A DNA stretch of 64,000 bases from Steromphala cineraria (Eukaryota; Mollusca; Gastropoda; Trochida; Trochidae), in NCBI GenBank assembly GCA_916613615.1, contig OU744732.1, positions 49,343,227 through 49,407,226 on the forward strand, in the 5' to 3' direction. The notes under the pieces are model-generated. The model did no database searches. It was not told the DNA's origin and saw only the letters and a list, made by a program, of their open reading frames with translations. The position numbers and the translations under genes were made by a program. Shown piece by piece: positions 52,191-64,000 of this stretch; the first letter of the stretch is position 1; every line of letters starts with the position of its first letter.

Positions 52191-53594
52191 ATGGTTTAAA
52201 TTTATTTATTCCGTAAGACACTCAACTCCCTTACAGTGTCATTTCAACGAATGGGCATAAAATGATAGAGCCTATTGAGTTTAGAAAATTACTGTCCGTA
52301 TTTCAGTTACATGACGAATGATAGTGACGAAATGCAACATTATTATATTTTGGATCACACTATTTGCAATAGTACAAATTCTCATCATTCAGTCAAAACT
52401 ACCCCGAGCTCTAAGCAATCAGATGACTTGTGGAATATGTATATACTTTCATTGTTGGGAATCAGATACATTTGCTCTCCTACTGTTTGTTCTGGTGATT
52501 AAGACGTTTCACAAAACTGAAATGTTGATTTGTGAACATACGGAAGACTTTGATTGAATAGGTTCTCATTGAATTGCAAAAGGAATACTTATGTGCAAAT
52601 TTGAAATCATGAATATATGTAATGATATATTTTTGACTACTTGTAGGAAAATCAGTCATAAAAATTCAAAAAGATATATGTTTAACCTACCTTGTTCAGT
52701 ATATCAACGTGAAATAACCCACATTTTTAAAGATATCAAGATTAAGTTTACCAATGCTTTAGAAAGGATCACAAATTGACTAAAGAGAACTGACACGTGT
52801 CAGAGGTCATTTAACTTAACCAGAGGATGACCTGATTGCTCTCGTCTCTAAATGCAATTACTTATCTACTTCAGGTAAATATACCTGTAAAACTAGAATA
52901 TCGAATAGCTGAACACCCACAACTAAGAATACACGACAATAGAAAATTCCATAATTTGCTTTGTAGAATAAAATATGTTTACTGAAATAATGAAGGTACA
53001 TCTTAATATTATAAAAAAGGGCCTCCGTAATATTTTCTTTAGTTGTAGACAAAATGTGATTCCTTAGATTCATTTCTGTAAAGATTGATATCATATCAGC
53101 TAGTCATTCCCAAAAATTCAGTTCCAGTATAGACCAAAGCATGTCTATTCTGATTCACGTTTGATCTACTTTACGTGGAATTAAGTTTTGTACAACTGAT
53201 TTGGAAGGATTCTTAGTTGACTTGGACCTTAAACATCTTCAAAGTCAAGTCAGGACGGCGTTTTAAATATTTTTTTCTATCTACTCGAGTCTGTCAGCAA
53301 AGAATCTTGAATAAGACAAAAGGCTCAGAAAGTCTGTATGACTCTAGCTTCTGCCCACATGGGAACTTTCCCTTTCCTTAGAATTGTTGAGTCACGTTTC
53401 TTTCTATGATATTCAATTGTGGCATAGGTCGTCCTGAAAACCCGATTTACTAAATAACAAAATGTCATCTATTTCACACATGTACATGGACACATATCAC
53501 GTTCCTTAAAATCATTGTAGTGTAGGGTTTATTTGAGAAATGAATTTTATAATGAGTTAGTCTACACGGTTCAAACCTGTTTGAAACTCCTTTG
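52191..53594. other. No gene seen
   Basis: Short ORFs only. A GTCTGTCAGC repeat fragment is at about 53288. Confidence 0.35.
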
Positions 53595-54091
53595 TTAAAG
53601 AGACACATATTGTTGATAGGATCACATATATGTCAAATTTTGAAATCGATGTTATTACATCGGGAACCACTAACTGTTACTGAAAATAACAAGTTAAAGG
53701 TCAATCAGTACATTAGAGCGAAAATACGGCCATTCAAAGTCGGGATTTTGATCGAAAGCCGGACAATGTGGCTCGAGTGGCGCGTGCAAATTCGCCAAAC
53801 GTAATTTTGAAACCTTATCATAAGCTGACAGGAAGATATATTCGATTCGATAGTGTTTATTAGGTATTGTAACTAATAGGTAGATTAATTGGATGCATAA
53901 TTTCGAATATTAACGTATTCGAGATGTTTTCTTGATTTTTCCATAAAATCAAGCATTTTAGAGATATTATGCATAAATGGATATATTTGCAAGTCCAGTG
54001 ATTAGATATGAACTTCAATCAGCATATTAGATATTTTGAAGCTTATCAAAACCAAATAAATTTGTTAAAAAGATATTCTGTGTCACTTTAA
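53595..54091. mobile_element. TTAA-flanked non-autonomous element, 497 bp
   Basis: TTAAAGAGACACA at the left and TGTGTCACTTTAA at the right are inverted repeats with one mismatch, TTAA at both edges. No coding sequence. Confidence 0.55.
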
Positions 54092-55264
54092 ACTTTTCTG
54101 TAACTGGCTGCGCTAACTTTATACGTTGTTTTATTTTGGTAGTTACGTCAACTCATGGTGCACTTAAAGATGATTTGATTTACTACAATCAATGTTATTT
54201 CAAATTAACAATAGCAATGATAACTAAGTTCCAATGCTTAAGACTTAAACTGATATAAACCTATGTTGAAAAAATTACTTGATCTATAAATAACAGTAGA
54301 TATAAACGCAATCAACTAGGGTCCATCTGATTCAATATCTAATAATTACGAAGTTCGAATCTCTAAGCGAATGTCGTCTTCCTCTCAAGGAACCAGTTCG
54401 GTAACTGAGTCAATACTTGAATTCGACTCGACAGGTCGTTAACCCTCTGGAAGCCAACAAACCCTTGGTCCTCCTCAAACAACTCAGCGTTCTCCCACGA
54501 TCCCCCTCAAACATTGATATGTCAGAGGTTGAGGCTAGCTGTTACGTAACACTGGCAATAAGTCGTTTCTCAAACGATGTACGTGACATAACGACATGTT
54601 CTTGTCTTGCCGTGAGTGGATCCCCAACTCCTTTATTTAATGAAAATACAGGACTGCGAACGATGGACTTGAAACCTTATTACGTCATAGCGGTGTTTGA
54701 TTTGTAATTTGACACAACTCGACAGAAGTAGAAGTTCTGTTCAAGCTCAGTACGTAACTTAGATGTATGCGAGCTGTGCGGAGTTCAGACAGTCACGTGA
54801 CTCATATGCGCGTTTTGACTACACATTCTTGGAGCACACGTACATTGGAACACACCTTGCTTTGTCTGTGGGTTTGGTTCCGGTTTCGAATCCAGTTATT
54901 TCCTGTGATAAGCTTCAATAATCTGGTAAACTTGAGTTAATTCAAACGGGAAAGTGGGCTGTATCGTTAACTATTTCAGCTGTTTGCAAATGATTTATTA
55001 ACAATAGGCTATGTACAAGTACGTGTTACGTAATATCTCAAACTAGGGCGTAATAGATGAAAAGGCATAAAAATCGGCTCTTTGAAAAACAAGCTGTCAA
55101 GTTAGAGTTTAGGAAAGGCTTTCTAACAATAAAACATGTGGAGAAGTATATTGTTAATCAGTTTCCTTTGCCATTCAGAAGTTCGCATCGAGGAAACAAA
55201 TGGCTTATTTCTGAATTATTCTAGACCTTAACAAACTAAAGCTTCAAGAACCTTCGAGTTGAAC
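54092..55264. other. No gene seen
   Basis: The 96-codon frame at 54417-54707 has no features. Confidence 0.35.
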
Positions 55265-55566
55265 TTAAAAGGGGCTGTAGCACGTTTTTAGGGGGAAATG
55301 AGGTGATGTCAGGAAAATGAAAATTAATGGTTCCAATTGAAAGACATTGTATTAAAACTATATGGAGCAGTAGTAATTCAAATATATAACGTAAAGTTTA
55401 GCCATGTGATTCCTTTTTCTTACACAAAATGAATTAAAGAAGTACACAATAAATGGCCGTCAATGGGTTTTATGTGAATCTTCATACTTTGTCCTCTGTC
55501 TATGGAAGATTGGCTTGTGTAATGAGATTTTTGACACTGTTAAAATAATACATTTAGCATTGACTA
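55265..55566. mobile_element. TTAA-type MITE, second copy, right end lost
   Basis: Begins TTAAAAGGGGCTGTAGCACG and follows the copy at 37264-37627 along its length to about ACATTTAGCATTGACT, after which similarity stops. The right inverted repeat is missing. Confidence 0.85.
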
Positions 55567-55599
55567 GCATCCTGAAAGATGGAGATCCATGACATATAT

Positions 55600-56345
55600 A
55601 TATAGGGCAGTTTCATAAAACAAATTGCTCATTTCTGATTTAATCTAGATCATAACAAAAAAGCATTTTGAAGCTACAAAAAACGTCTTGTTGAACATTA
55701 AACAATCTTTGATTTTTCCTTTTCCTTTCAACACAAGGTAAACGCCTTTAATTTCACTTTCAAAGATCGTCTTGTCCCAACGGAGAAGCGCATAAGGATA
55801 AAACAATTTGTATTTTTTCTGATCTTACCTGGATTTTAACAAATGAGAACTTACAGAGCTTCGCGAATCATCTTGTGACAATTTCAACAATCTCTGATTC
55901 CTTCCTTTTCAATGCAAAGGAAACGCATTTGTTTTCACTTTCAAAGAACATCTTTGTCCTCAAAGAGGGAGCCCGAAAAGCCAACCATAACATATATAGG
56001 GAAATCTGATAAAACAAATTGTTGATGTCTGATTTAACCTAGATCATAACAAAAGAGTATTTAAAAGCTACAAGAACCATCTTTCAACAATCTTTGATTA
56101 TTTCCTTTTCAATACAAGGAAAAACGCCTTGATTCACTTTCAAAGATCGTATTCTCCCAAAGGAGAGGCGCCGTAAAGACAAAAGCATAAGAGTAAAACA
56201 AATTGCCAATTTCTGATCTAAACTAGATTTTAACAAACGAGGACTTACAAAGCTTCGCGAATCATCTTGTGACAATTTCAATAATCTCTGATGCTTATAT
56301 TTTCGATAAAAAAAACGCCTTTATATTCACTTTCAAAGAACGTCT
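55600..56345 (+). repeat. Tandem repeat, about 185-190-bp units, four copies
   Basis: Repeated blocks AAAACAAATTG..ATTTCTGATTTAACC, TAGATCATAACAAA, CAATCTTTGATTTTTCC and TTCACTTTCAAAGATCGTC at about 55610, 55800, 55990 and 56180, alternating in detail. Non-coding. Confidence 0.75.
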
Positions 56346-58194
56346 CTAAGCTATCCATGGCATAGGAAAACTGGATAGGGGGTTTGTAAAAATAAAGAGC
56401 AGCCCGATTGTTTGCGCAGGTGCGCTATTGCACTCTGGGACATGCCTGTAGTACATGTGTACATTACTTGTGCTGTGAGCCTCGCGAACTGACGGCTCCA
56501 CTCCTTGGGGAGTATACGAACCAGCTTCGGAAGGATAACAGAGATGGCATATCATCGTTTATCTACAGAGTAGGCCATGAAATGGCTATCACAGGCTGAT
56601 CTATGGCTCTGGGTATAAGTTGAGCTGCTCAATTCAGATTGTTTTCAACATTTTGTCTCTGCGGGGTAATATATTTGTACCTTAAAGATACATCACGATG
56701 AAAAAAATTGTTTATTTGTGTTTTCCTTGGATGTAGTTTTGTTATGGAAGATTATATCATTTACTGACAGCAAAGATATGAAAATAGATATGTATGTTAA
56801 TCGATGTTTCAAGATTTACAGGCGAAAGTTATTTGCGGGATTTCGTTGATGGGAATTTAAAATACAATTTTGATGATTGGAAAGAGGCGATTAAAGACGT
56901 GAACATGATATAGATAAGGTGATCAAAACAAGATGATGGCGATTTAAGATTGACATCATTAATTCTGAAAACATTCTGTTGTAAATCATATCTTTAGTGT
57001 ATGATAGCATCATTTGATGGGAAAAAAACATGCAAAGTAAAATTCAATTAATATCACTCCAATGTTACATTTTATTAAAATGTTTATACTATTAAAAACC
57101 GTTATCTTGAAACAAAGCATTTGTGATGTTATATGCATGCAAATATAATAACTGGAATAGATAACATTAAAGTACCTTCATTCAACCACGAGGTCAGCTC
57201 ATCATTTATAAATATCTCGTACTTGCACATTCCAAAGATTATTTTTCAATAATATTTGTTATACGAATTTTGGATACATTCATACCTACTCAAAGCTTTA
57301 TCTAAATAAAGAATGAGGAATATAAACACTCAAGTCAGAGAATCAAACAACCGTGAAATTCCTTCTAGGTCTCAATGAACAATGTATATCAAACATACTT
57401 CCCGGGTTGATGCGCTAGGACAACAGAAACACTCTTCTTTCTTGAACTTTCATAACGTTAAAAAAATACATATTATTGACAGGGTACCACTTAGTTCCTG
57501 TTGGAAGTGTGATGAAGATCCAGGTACTATATCCGATCTAGACTGGATGTGTCTTATATAACCACAAATGATACATATTTATCTTGAACAAAATGGAGTT
57601 TAGATGACTGTTCAAATGGGAAAGATCGTTGGAACAAAATACACATTTAGTTTTTATGACTTGATTTTTAAACGAAACATCGTTTTCTTTTATTGCACGA
57701 TTGTTTAAACCCAGATTTTATACAGTATCTAAATTACGGGTAAAGAATTACAGTTTGTGCCTTGCATCATTTCAAAATTCAAACTTTAATGGAAATAGAC
57801 TTGACATTTTTTTAAATAGAAGAATTCTAACATAAAAAACTCATGTGACTCAATTACTTTATTCCACTGTTACCAAAGGGACATGTATCGCTTAAAAAGG
57901 TTTTGTTTTTAGAATAGGGATTATAGACGTCAGTATGTTGATAAAATCGTGTATTGGTTAATTATATCCAGTATTTATGTTTTCTTTTGTACGCCATAAC
58001 TATTTGGGCAAAATCAGTCCTTTTATAAAAATGTTGGCGTGTAAAAGATAACCCCTCAACAAGCACCTGTAGAGATAGGTATAAGATCACAAGCCTACAC
58101 AGACCCGGCCCGGGTACAGATGAAGACCACCTATAACTACCAGACAGTGTATATAAATGTCAAAGAGCTCCGGTTGTATACTTAGTGAGTCTGT
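56346..58194. other. No gene seen
   Basis: Nothing supportable. Confidence 0.35.
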
Positions 58195-58990
58195 ATGCAC
58201 TTCCCTTGCCTAGTGTTTGATTTTCCTCGAGGAAGAGGGAAATGCAGTATTTTTGTCAACAATCTTATATCAAATCCATCTCTATATTATTCTTGATCAA
58301 CAAATGAGTCTATAAGATTTGCTTTAATGTTTTGAATACTGAGATACCTAAAGTTTGCCTTAAATGGCATGCTTCCTTTCCAGATGTGAATTTAAACTGA
58401 AATAGTATATCTATGAATTATAAATCTGGATTAAAGGGTGTTAAAATTCGGGATTTCCAATACAAGTTTTTGTATGCCATTATCTACAGGAACTATTTAA
58501 AATGAAACTTTTCGACAATTTAAGTTGCTGTTTTTGCAATGAAACGAATGAAAGTATATGTCATGTTTATTGGGATTGCAGGGTGATACAATAATTCTGG
58601 AATGATCTTGAATTTTGGTTTAAAAACCATATGCAATATACAATCAACGTAACAAAATATCTTGTTTGGTTTGGATCTATTTACAATAATAAATTGCTAA
58701 ATTATGTAATATTATCTTATTCTTATCTGGAATGTCCAAAAAGACCCGATCGAAGACTAAGACTGCATTGTGTTGATATTTGTTCGAAGAGGATGATAGT
58801 GTTGTATTTTCGTCAACGATATTATATAAAATCAATCTCTATATTATGCTTGACAAACAAAACGAGATTCATAAGATTTTATTTTCACGTTTCTCTGAAA
58901 TATCAAAAAGATCCGGAAAAAGACTTTATCTGCACTCTTAAGTGTTGATAGAGGAAGAGAAATGTTGTTTTTTCGTCTATAATATCATGT
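58195..58990 (+). repeat. Three copies of a GAGGAAGAG..TTTTTGTCAACAAT block
   Basis: Copies near 58225, 58790 and 58950 share GAGGAAGAG, TATTTTCGTCAACGAT and AAATCAATCTCTATATTAT. The LINE tail at 58425-58640 lies between the first two. Confidence 0.6.
58425..58640 (+). pseudogene. L1-like LINE C-terminal fragment, frameshifted
   Basis: Frames read VKIRDFQYKFLYAIIYR and then SCCFCNETNESICHVYWDC, the C-terminal RDFQYK and Cys/His knuckle blocks of L1-like ORF2. A one-base frame change near 58500 and a TAA near 58590 break it. Confidence 0.65.
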
Positions 58991-59559
58991 CAAAGTCTAT
59001 ATTCCAGACCAATAAAACTCAACAATCTTATATAAGAACGACGTCCTATGATACCGGATCAAACAAACAAATGTCTATCATATTTGGTCTTCGAATAAAA
59101 AAAGTAAAGAGAGAAAAAGGTTTTCGATATAAGAACAGAAAAGATTGAAAATAAGTTTTCGATATAGCTACAGTGCATGAAGAAATTATTTCTATCCAAA
59201 ATAACTACATAAATGCTTATTTCTAGTTTTGAAGAAGATGTGTCCGTCAACAAAATGCCAATTTATGTAACAATTCACTGTTGAATATTAATACCATCAT
59301 AACATTTTACCGTTTTCTGAAAACCAGGAACCAAAGATCTCCTAAATAGATGATATTTGTCTACTACCTGAGAAATCAGGGTCAATAGGTACCTTATATC
59401 GACAACAGGAAGAAACATTAGGACGCTCGCAACACCTTCCATTTGTACCGTGCTTCGTGAGAGAACTTGGATATTCACATTTACAATAAAGGTTCTTTGT
59501 AATAAGACTCATCACCGGGAAGACGGCGGTTCGATTCCCGGTCAAAACAAAAGATGCTA
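58991..59559. other. No gene; tRNA-like box only
   Basis: GCGGTTCGATTCCCGGT near 59526 resembles a B box and T-arm, without the rest of a tRNA. Confidence 0.3.
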
Positions 59560-59765
59560 AATGATAGGGGTCCTTCCTTGCTTAGTCCCTCATCAAGACA
59601 AAAAAAGCAAAATAAATTAATTGATGACCAACCTAGTCTAGAAAAGTATAGCAAGTCTAGATCACCCAAGCTTCTTCTAGGCTTCTTTTATATAAAACAT
59701 GAATTGTTTAAAATGTTGTCAATATTGAAAACAATACTTCTGAGACTAAATGGTAGTCTATTCCT
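59560..59765 (+). repeat. Dispersed repeat (TTGATGACCAACC..AGTCTAG family), copy 2
   Basis: Second copy of the family at 44302-44495, ending ACTTCTGAGACTAAATGGTA then GTCTA. Confidence 0.65.
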
Positions 59766-60239
59766 TGCTTGACACTTAGCATTATGTTAAGGATAAAACA
59801 CTTGAGCGAGGTTATGAGCAGACAAAGCTGAGTGGGAAGTACGACCGAAAGCGAAGCTTGAGGTCTCGTTTTCCTTGAAGCTTAATTCTTTCCGAAGATT
59901 TTGATCCGAAGAAAACTAGGTCGATGTTTTCATCTTTCTTAACTGCCATAACCAAAAATAATTAATGACCGCAACCATTTGTCAACGCTGTAGAATGTGT
60001 GATTATATTTCCAGATTGATCAGAACAAACTGCTAGAATGGAATGTAGAGGATTCATGTTCCTCGATTTGTCTGAACATTTATAAGTTGATCAAAATACT
60101 TGAATCTCAATATTATTGTTTTTCATTTCTATCTAGACCGTTAGCGAAGAGGTTAAAGTGTTTGCTTGTGGGTCAAATAGTTGTTGATTTGAAACCAAAT
60201 TGGAAGTATCGCAACTTTGAAGATATATTTATCAAGGAC
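59766..60239. other. No gene seen
   Basis: Nothing supportable. Confidence 0.35.
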
Positions 60240-60370
60240 TATCGACTTTGGGGTTAAAGTCTGACATTTCAAATACGGAAAGCCTAAGCTTCGACTTTTG
60301 GGTTAAAATCTTACATTTGAAATATGAAACCATTCGACAATGGGGTTAAGGTCTTACATTTGAATTATTA
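60240..60370 (+). repeat. Short tandem array, about 55-bp unit, three copies
   Basis: CGACTTTGGGGTTAAAGTC then TTACATTTGAAATA, repeated three times. Confidence 0.65.
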
Positions 60371-60631
60371 AAAAATTCAGACGTACGTTTTGCATTTCTG
60401 ATATAATGCTCTGACAACGCAATACAAAAGCTTCTTAAGGGTTGTTACGTGTAAAAAGAATACGTCCGAAACAACAGACGGAATCACTGATAGGTTTCTA
60501 AAGTGACAGAGCAACGCTTTAACTGACACTGTTCTGTGACTGTTGGGTGATTATCAGATTAACATTTACTCTCAGAAGTTTTTTTTTTCAATATTCATAT
60601 AATAGAGAAGATCTCTTTACACCTGAAAATT

Positions 60632-61170
60632 CTGAATCGTGATAAATGATGTAACATTGTATGATTACAATCATATTTAATTTCTTTGAACCAGAGCACG
60701 ATAACAGTTCCAGGTGGTTCACCTGAAAATGTCTTCACATGCTAAGATCAACCACCTCGCAAACAGCTTATGTATATGTACAGGTACTGAGGACAATTAA
60801 GATTTATTACTTACATAACGTTGCAATACATGATTTAATGAACGTTTAGAAAAGGGATCTGATATTTATATATAACTTTTTAGAAGCAACAAGCCTAATG
60901 AGTACGTTTAAAAATCTGTACCAAAACATACAATTCATTTAATAAAGAAGATCTTTTCACAGCTGACAACTCTAAATCGTGATAAATGATGTAATATTGT
61001 ATGATTACAATCATATTAAATTTCTTTGAATCAGAGCACGACAACAGTCTCAGGTGATTGATGTAACATTGTGTGATTACAATCATATTTAATTTCTTTG
61101 AATCAGAGCACGATAACAGTTCCAGGTGATTCACCTGAAAATGTCTTCACATGCTAAGATCAACCACTGC
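60632..61170 (+). repeat. Three-copy local duplication
   Basis: Blocks GTGATAAATGATGTAACATT, GATTACAATCATATTTAATT and AGAGCACGATAACAGTTCCA recur at about 60640, 60975 and 61060. The first and third also share the downstream CACATGCTAAGATCAACCAC. Confidence 0.75.
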
Positions 61171-62559
61171 GCAAACAGCCACATTCCTCGTTGAATCTGC
61201 ATCGTCTTCTTCCAGCATCTATGAAAATATCACGCACATAGTATAACGATATTCGACCATCTGTCCTAACCTTTGACCTTTAAGACTCTCTTTGTACTGT
61301 ATGTAAACAATTCTCATATGTCATACACACACTCGCTCACTTGTGTTGAATATTTACTGCAGACAACTTCTCAATATATATAACAGAATATATTGCACAT
61401 ATGGTCCATAAAGAACAACCACGTGTTTGTGTTATAGGTGCAGCGATAAGTAAAATAACAGATCAACATGGATATTCACACGTTTACATATTACTGTGCA
61501 AATATTGATATGGAATACGATGAGAAATATGACAGATGCATTTACATTTTGTGAAGTGTTTGCCAATGTCATAATGTCCAAACTTGCATCTATGCATAAA
61601 CCAGCTGTTAAAGGCATGGTAGACTAAAATTTAGTCAATGAAATATTAAAAATAAGTTCTGTACCTTCATTTCCATCCATTTAATTTCTTGAGGCTTTTT
61701 AATTTCAAATGTATATTCAGTCAGTCTAGATTTGCAGAAATAGGGCCTAGACTGTATTAAAGGCTCATATTTAACACACAGTCATGAAGCAGGATTAAAG
61801 GAAGGGTAGAACATTTTATTACGAATAAGATGGATTTAAAGAAAAGTAAATCAATCGCTATACAACCACAATATATGTTTCTATTAAAACCTGTAGACCT
61901 TGAAACGTATTAACAATTTAGGTAAAGCCAAGCGAGTTCCTGACCCTTATTCGAAATATTCAATGTGTTCACGTTGGAATGGACGTATGCAGTTTCTCAA
62001 TATGTGTCACGTAAATTCGGTTGAGTAATGCAATGTTTTTTCCCTTTTAAGATCTTTTTTCGCATATTTGCATAAATCAATTTAATTGTGAAACTTACAA
62101 AATATAAAACATCAGAAAACGTACAACAGGGCATGGGAATAATGAGCAAATAAACGCTTTTAATGAGTTAATATTTTATATCAAGTCCATCATCATGTAT
62201 GTGCATATTCATTTGCATAATATATACTACCAAGACTTCTGTTAGATAACGGTTTAGAACATGTGCACAAAATATTAATGGATTTTACAGTTATATTAAC
62301 CGATTGACGTTTGTTGTTTTGCTGATGTTGATTGTCACTGGTGATATTACTGTTTCTGCATAACAAAGTTGCGAAACTTGTTTCAATGATGGGAAAATAT
62401 ATCTCTGTATATAAAATAATGTTAAAAGCCCGTAACAAAACATTTTCCTTGGTTTCCTTTAAAACATTTTATTAGTTATTTGAAATAACGTTTCGACTCT
62501 TCTTTGGGTAGATATTATCAGTGCAGTTGTAACACAAAACACAGTAAGTATACATAAAA
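61171..62559. other. No gene; one repeat fragment
   Basis: AGACTAAAATTTAGTCAATG at 61622 starts a partial copy of the family at 28285. Nothing else. Confidence 0.35.
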
Positions 62560-62745
62560 AAAGACTACATTTTAGTCTCTAAAATTAAAATACATCTTAA
62601 GTGCAGGTATTTAGTATACAGTTTCAAGGAGCCTACTGAAGTTGTTCATTTCCCGAAACTGCAATGATCTGGACTTGCTATAATGTTGAAGACTTTGGTG
62701 GGTATATATAGATATTTTGTTTCAGGGGCTGTAATAGATAAACAA
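62560..62745 (+). repeat. Dispersed repeat copy (AGACTACATTTTAGTCT family)
   Basis: Good match to 28285-28455: GACTACATTTTAGTCTCTAA, GAGCCTACTGAAG, TGTTCATTTCC, AAACTGCAATGATC and GGACTTGCTATA. Confidence 0.7.
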
Positions 62746-64000
62746 ACACAAACAACAACATAACGCTGTAAAGATAGTTCGACCACAAGCAGGCTTCAGT
62801 AAGTGGTTTGAGAACTCGTTGAGTGAGATTCCTACAAAGACAGGTCTTGTTTCGTGTCTGCCACACTTACGACAAACATTTTAAGAGGTGACTTGTTTAT
62901 TTTAGTTGCTTTGCTTACTTTCGGATACGTAATTCAATCCTTCACAGTTTGATATGTTTCTTTTCATTTAAGTTTCATTGTGAATATGTGTTTGGACTTT
63001 ATTCAATTATGTTTACATGTTAATGTATTGTTGACCAATTCGTTTTTTAAATTATATATTTTCAGAGCACTTCCACGAGCCTTCAATTTGTTTTAGTTTT
63101 AGTTTTTACTTAAGGTTACAAATGCATTTGCAGTTTTGTGATCTTCACTGAATTAATCCAGGACGTTTATGAGTTTAAAAAATCCTTGATACAATGTATT
63201 CACATGTTATAATTTTATTTGGCATTTGACCTCTCAATAATTTTATAAAAATACTTTCAATCGGTCCTTATGGTACATCTTTTCTTAAAACTTCTTTCCA
63301 AATAAATTGCATCCGTCCAAATCGAGTGTTTAAGTGTTTTCTCAAGAAAGTGAAGCTTCCTGAAAACCATGATAGAAATAGTCAATCTGAAAGTGTTCGA
63401 TTGAATATTCTCAATTCGCCTATACCAAGACCAATGCTGATTTTGCTGTGAAACTTTATTCTTTGTGGTTAAGTGGTTTACCCGTCGGGATAATGTGCGT
63501 TTAAAGTGTTTCTGAAAATGAGGTTAGGCCAGAAAAAAAAATCAATAACATAATGTTTTCAATAAAGTAGCATCCAACTCACACCATGTGACAATGGGGC
63601 TGTATCATATTGATTCACCATTTTAAAAATGTTACAAAGCTTCTTTTATGTTATTCGTTTCCCCCCATGTTCCAACAAACTCCTTACAGCGACTAAGAAT
63701 CAGTCGAGCATGCATTTCGCCAGTCTTATATCCGAGATGTCGTTGCCGGAGAGAGTTATGGCAACTTATGGCAATCAGGGCAATGGCAGGTTGTGGTGGA
63801 TATTTCGCAGTAAGCTCCTCATGTCGCGTATATATGTATGTACATATATAATGTAGGTATAAACCTACACGCGGTCACTACAGGATGAAGGTTACATAGT
63901 TACTAAGTCATCTGACACCAGCGGTGTTATGGTAGCACGCGCAGTGTTGAGTTTCAGTCATTGTTACGAGGGTATTTTATTGCAGAGGGGTCTTCATAAT
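62746..64000. other. No gene seen
   Basis: Nothing supportable to the window end. Confidence 0.35.

Noticed and set aside
59510..59545. Possible tRNA gene near a GGTTCGATTCCCGG box
   Set aside because: Only the T-arm-like segment is visible.

Overview
The window is AT-rich animal DNA, probably from a mollusc and possibly a gastropod. The host clues are a phase-1 immunoglobulin-domain exon at the left edge, a dense population of small inverted-repeat elements and dead non-LTR retrotransposons, and two copies of a short repeat carrying a TTTTACGCCGC core that I associate with gastropod genomes. The species call is inference. No complete ordinary host gene is visible. Supported host coding sequence is limited to the Ig exon (222-503, minus) and a signal-peptide/coiled-coil first exon (1245-1955, minus).

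The centrepiece is a 16,972-bp Polinton/Maverick-type virus-like DNA transposon at 10253-27224. It has 410-bp near-identical terminal inverted repeats that begin AGTAGTAGG, and a perfect 6-bp target duplication AACAAA (10247-10252 and 27225-27230). Its genes, left to right, are: a small zinc-finger protein (+); a 1251-aa protein-primed DNA polymerase B with extra N-terminal and HNH-like domains (+); a membrane-anchored second P-loop ATPase (-) with an open +1-frame continuation; a multi-zinc-finger protein (+); a 51-aa membrane peptide (-); a double-jelly-roll major-capsid-like protein (-); an unknown 271-aa protein (-); an adenain-type cysteine protease (-); a zinc-ribbon/phospholipase A2 protein followed in the same frame, after one TGA, by a DDE integrase (+); an unknown 185-aa protein (+); then a compact minus-strand cassette of virion-type proteins ending upstream in an A32/FtsK-type packaging ATPase. 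The set covers replication (PolB), integration (INT), capsid assembly (MCP, protease, candidate minor proteins), packaging (ATPase) and possible membrane penetration (PLA2), so the element looks like an integrated virus.

Unusual points in the element are these. The PLA2 and integrase frames are joined through TGA-CAATTA, which matches the tobamovirus-type readthrough context; the integrase has no ATG before its first catalytic Asp. About 1.16 kb with a DUF3102-like ORF and more balanced base composition interrupts the right TIR, and this ORF lacks the start motif shared by the other genes. Nearly every native gene begins at T-A-rich AAAATG(G). A four-box GTGGGTTT array sits in one divergent promoter, and another divergent pair has only 16 bp between the two ATGs.

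Left flank (1-10252): host exons, a 5'-truncated L1-like LINE (3803-6994) with a 14-bp target duplication, a 428-bp inverted-repeat element (7382-7809), a minisatellite and a foldback 150 bp from the Polinton. Right flank (27231-64000): essentially no credible genes, but many repeats: several TTAA-flanked MITEs, LINE tails, a tRNA-like SINE nested in another repeat, a large CCATA microsatellite and several tandem arrays. Long stretches there hold nothing I can identify.
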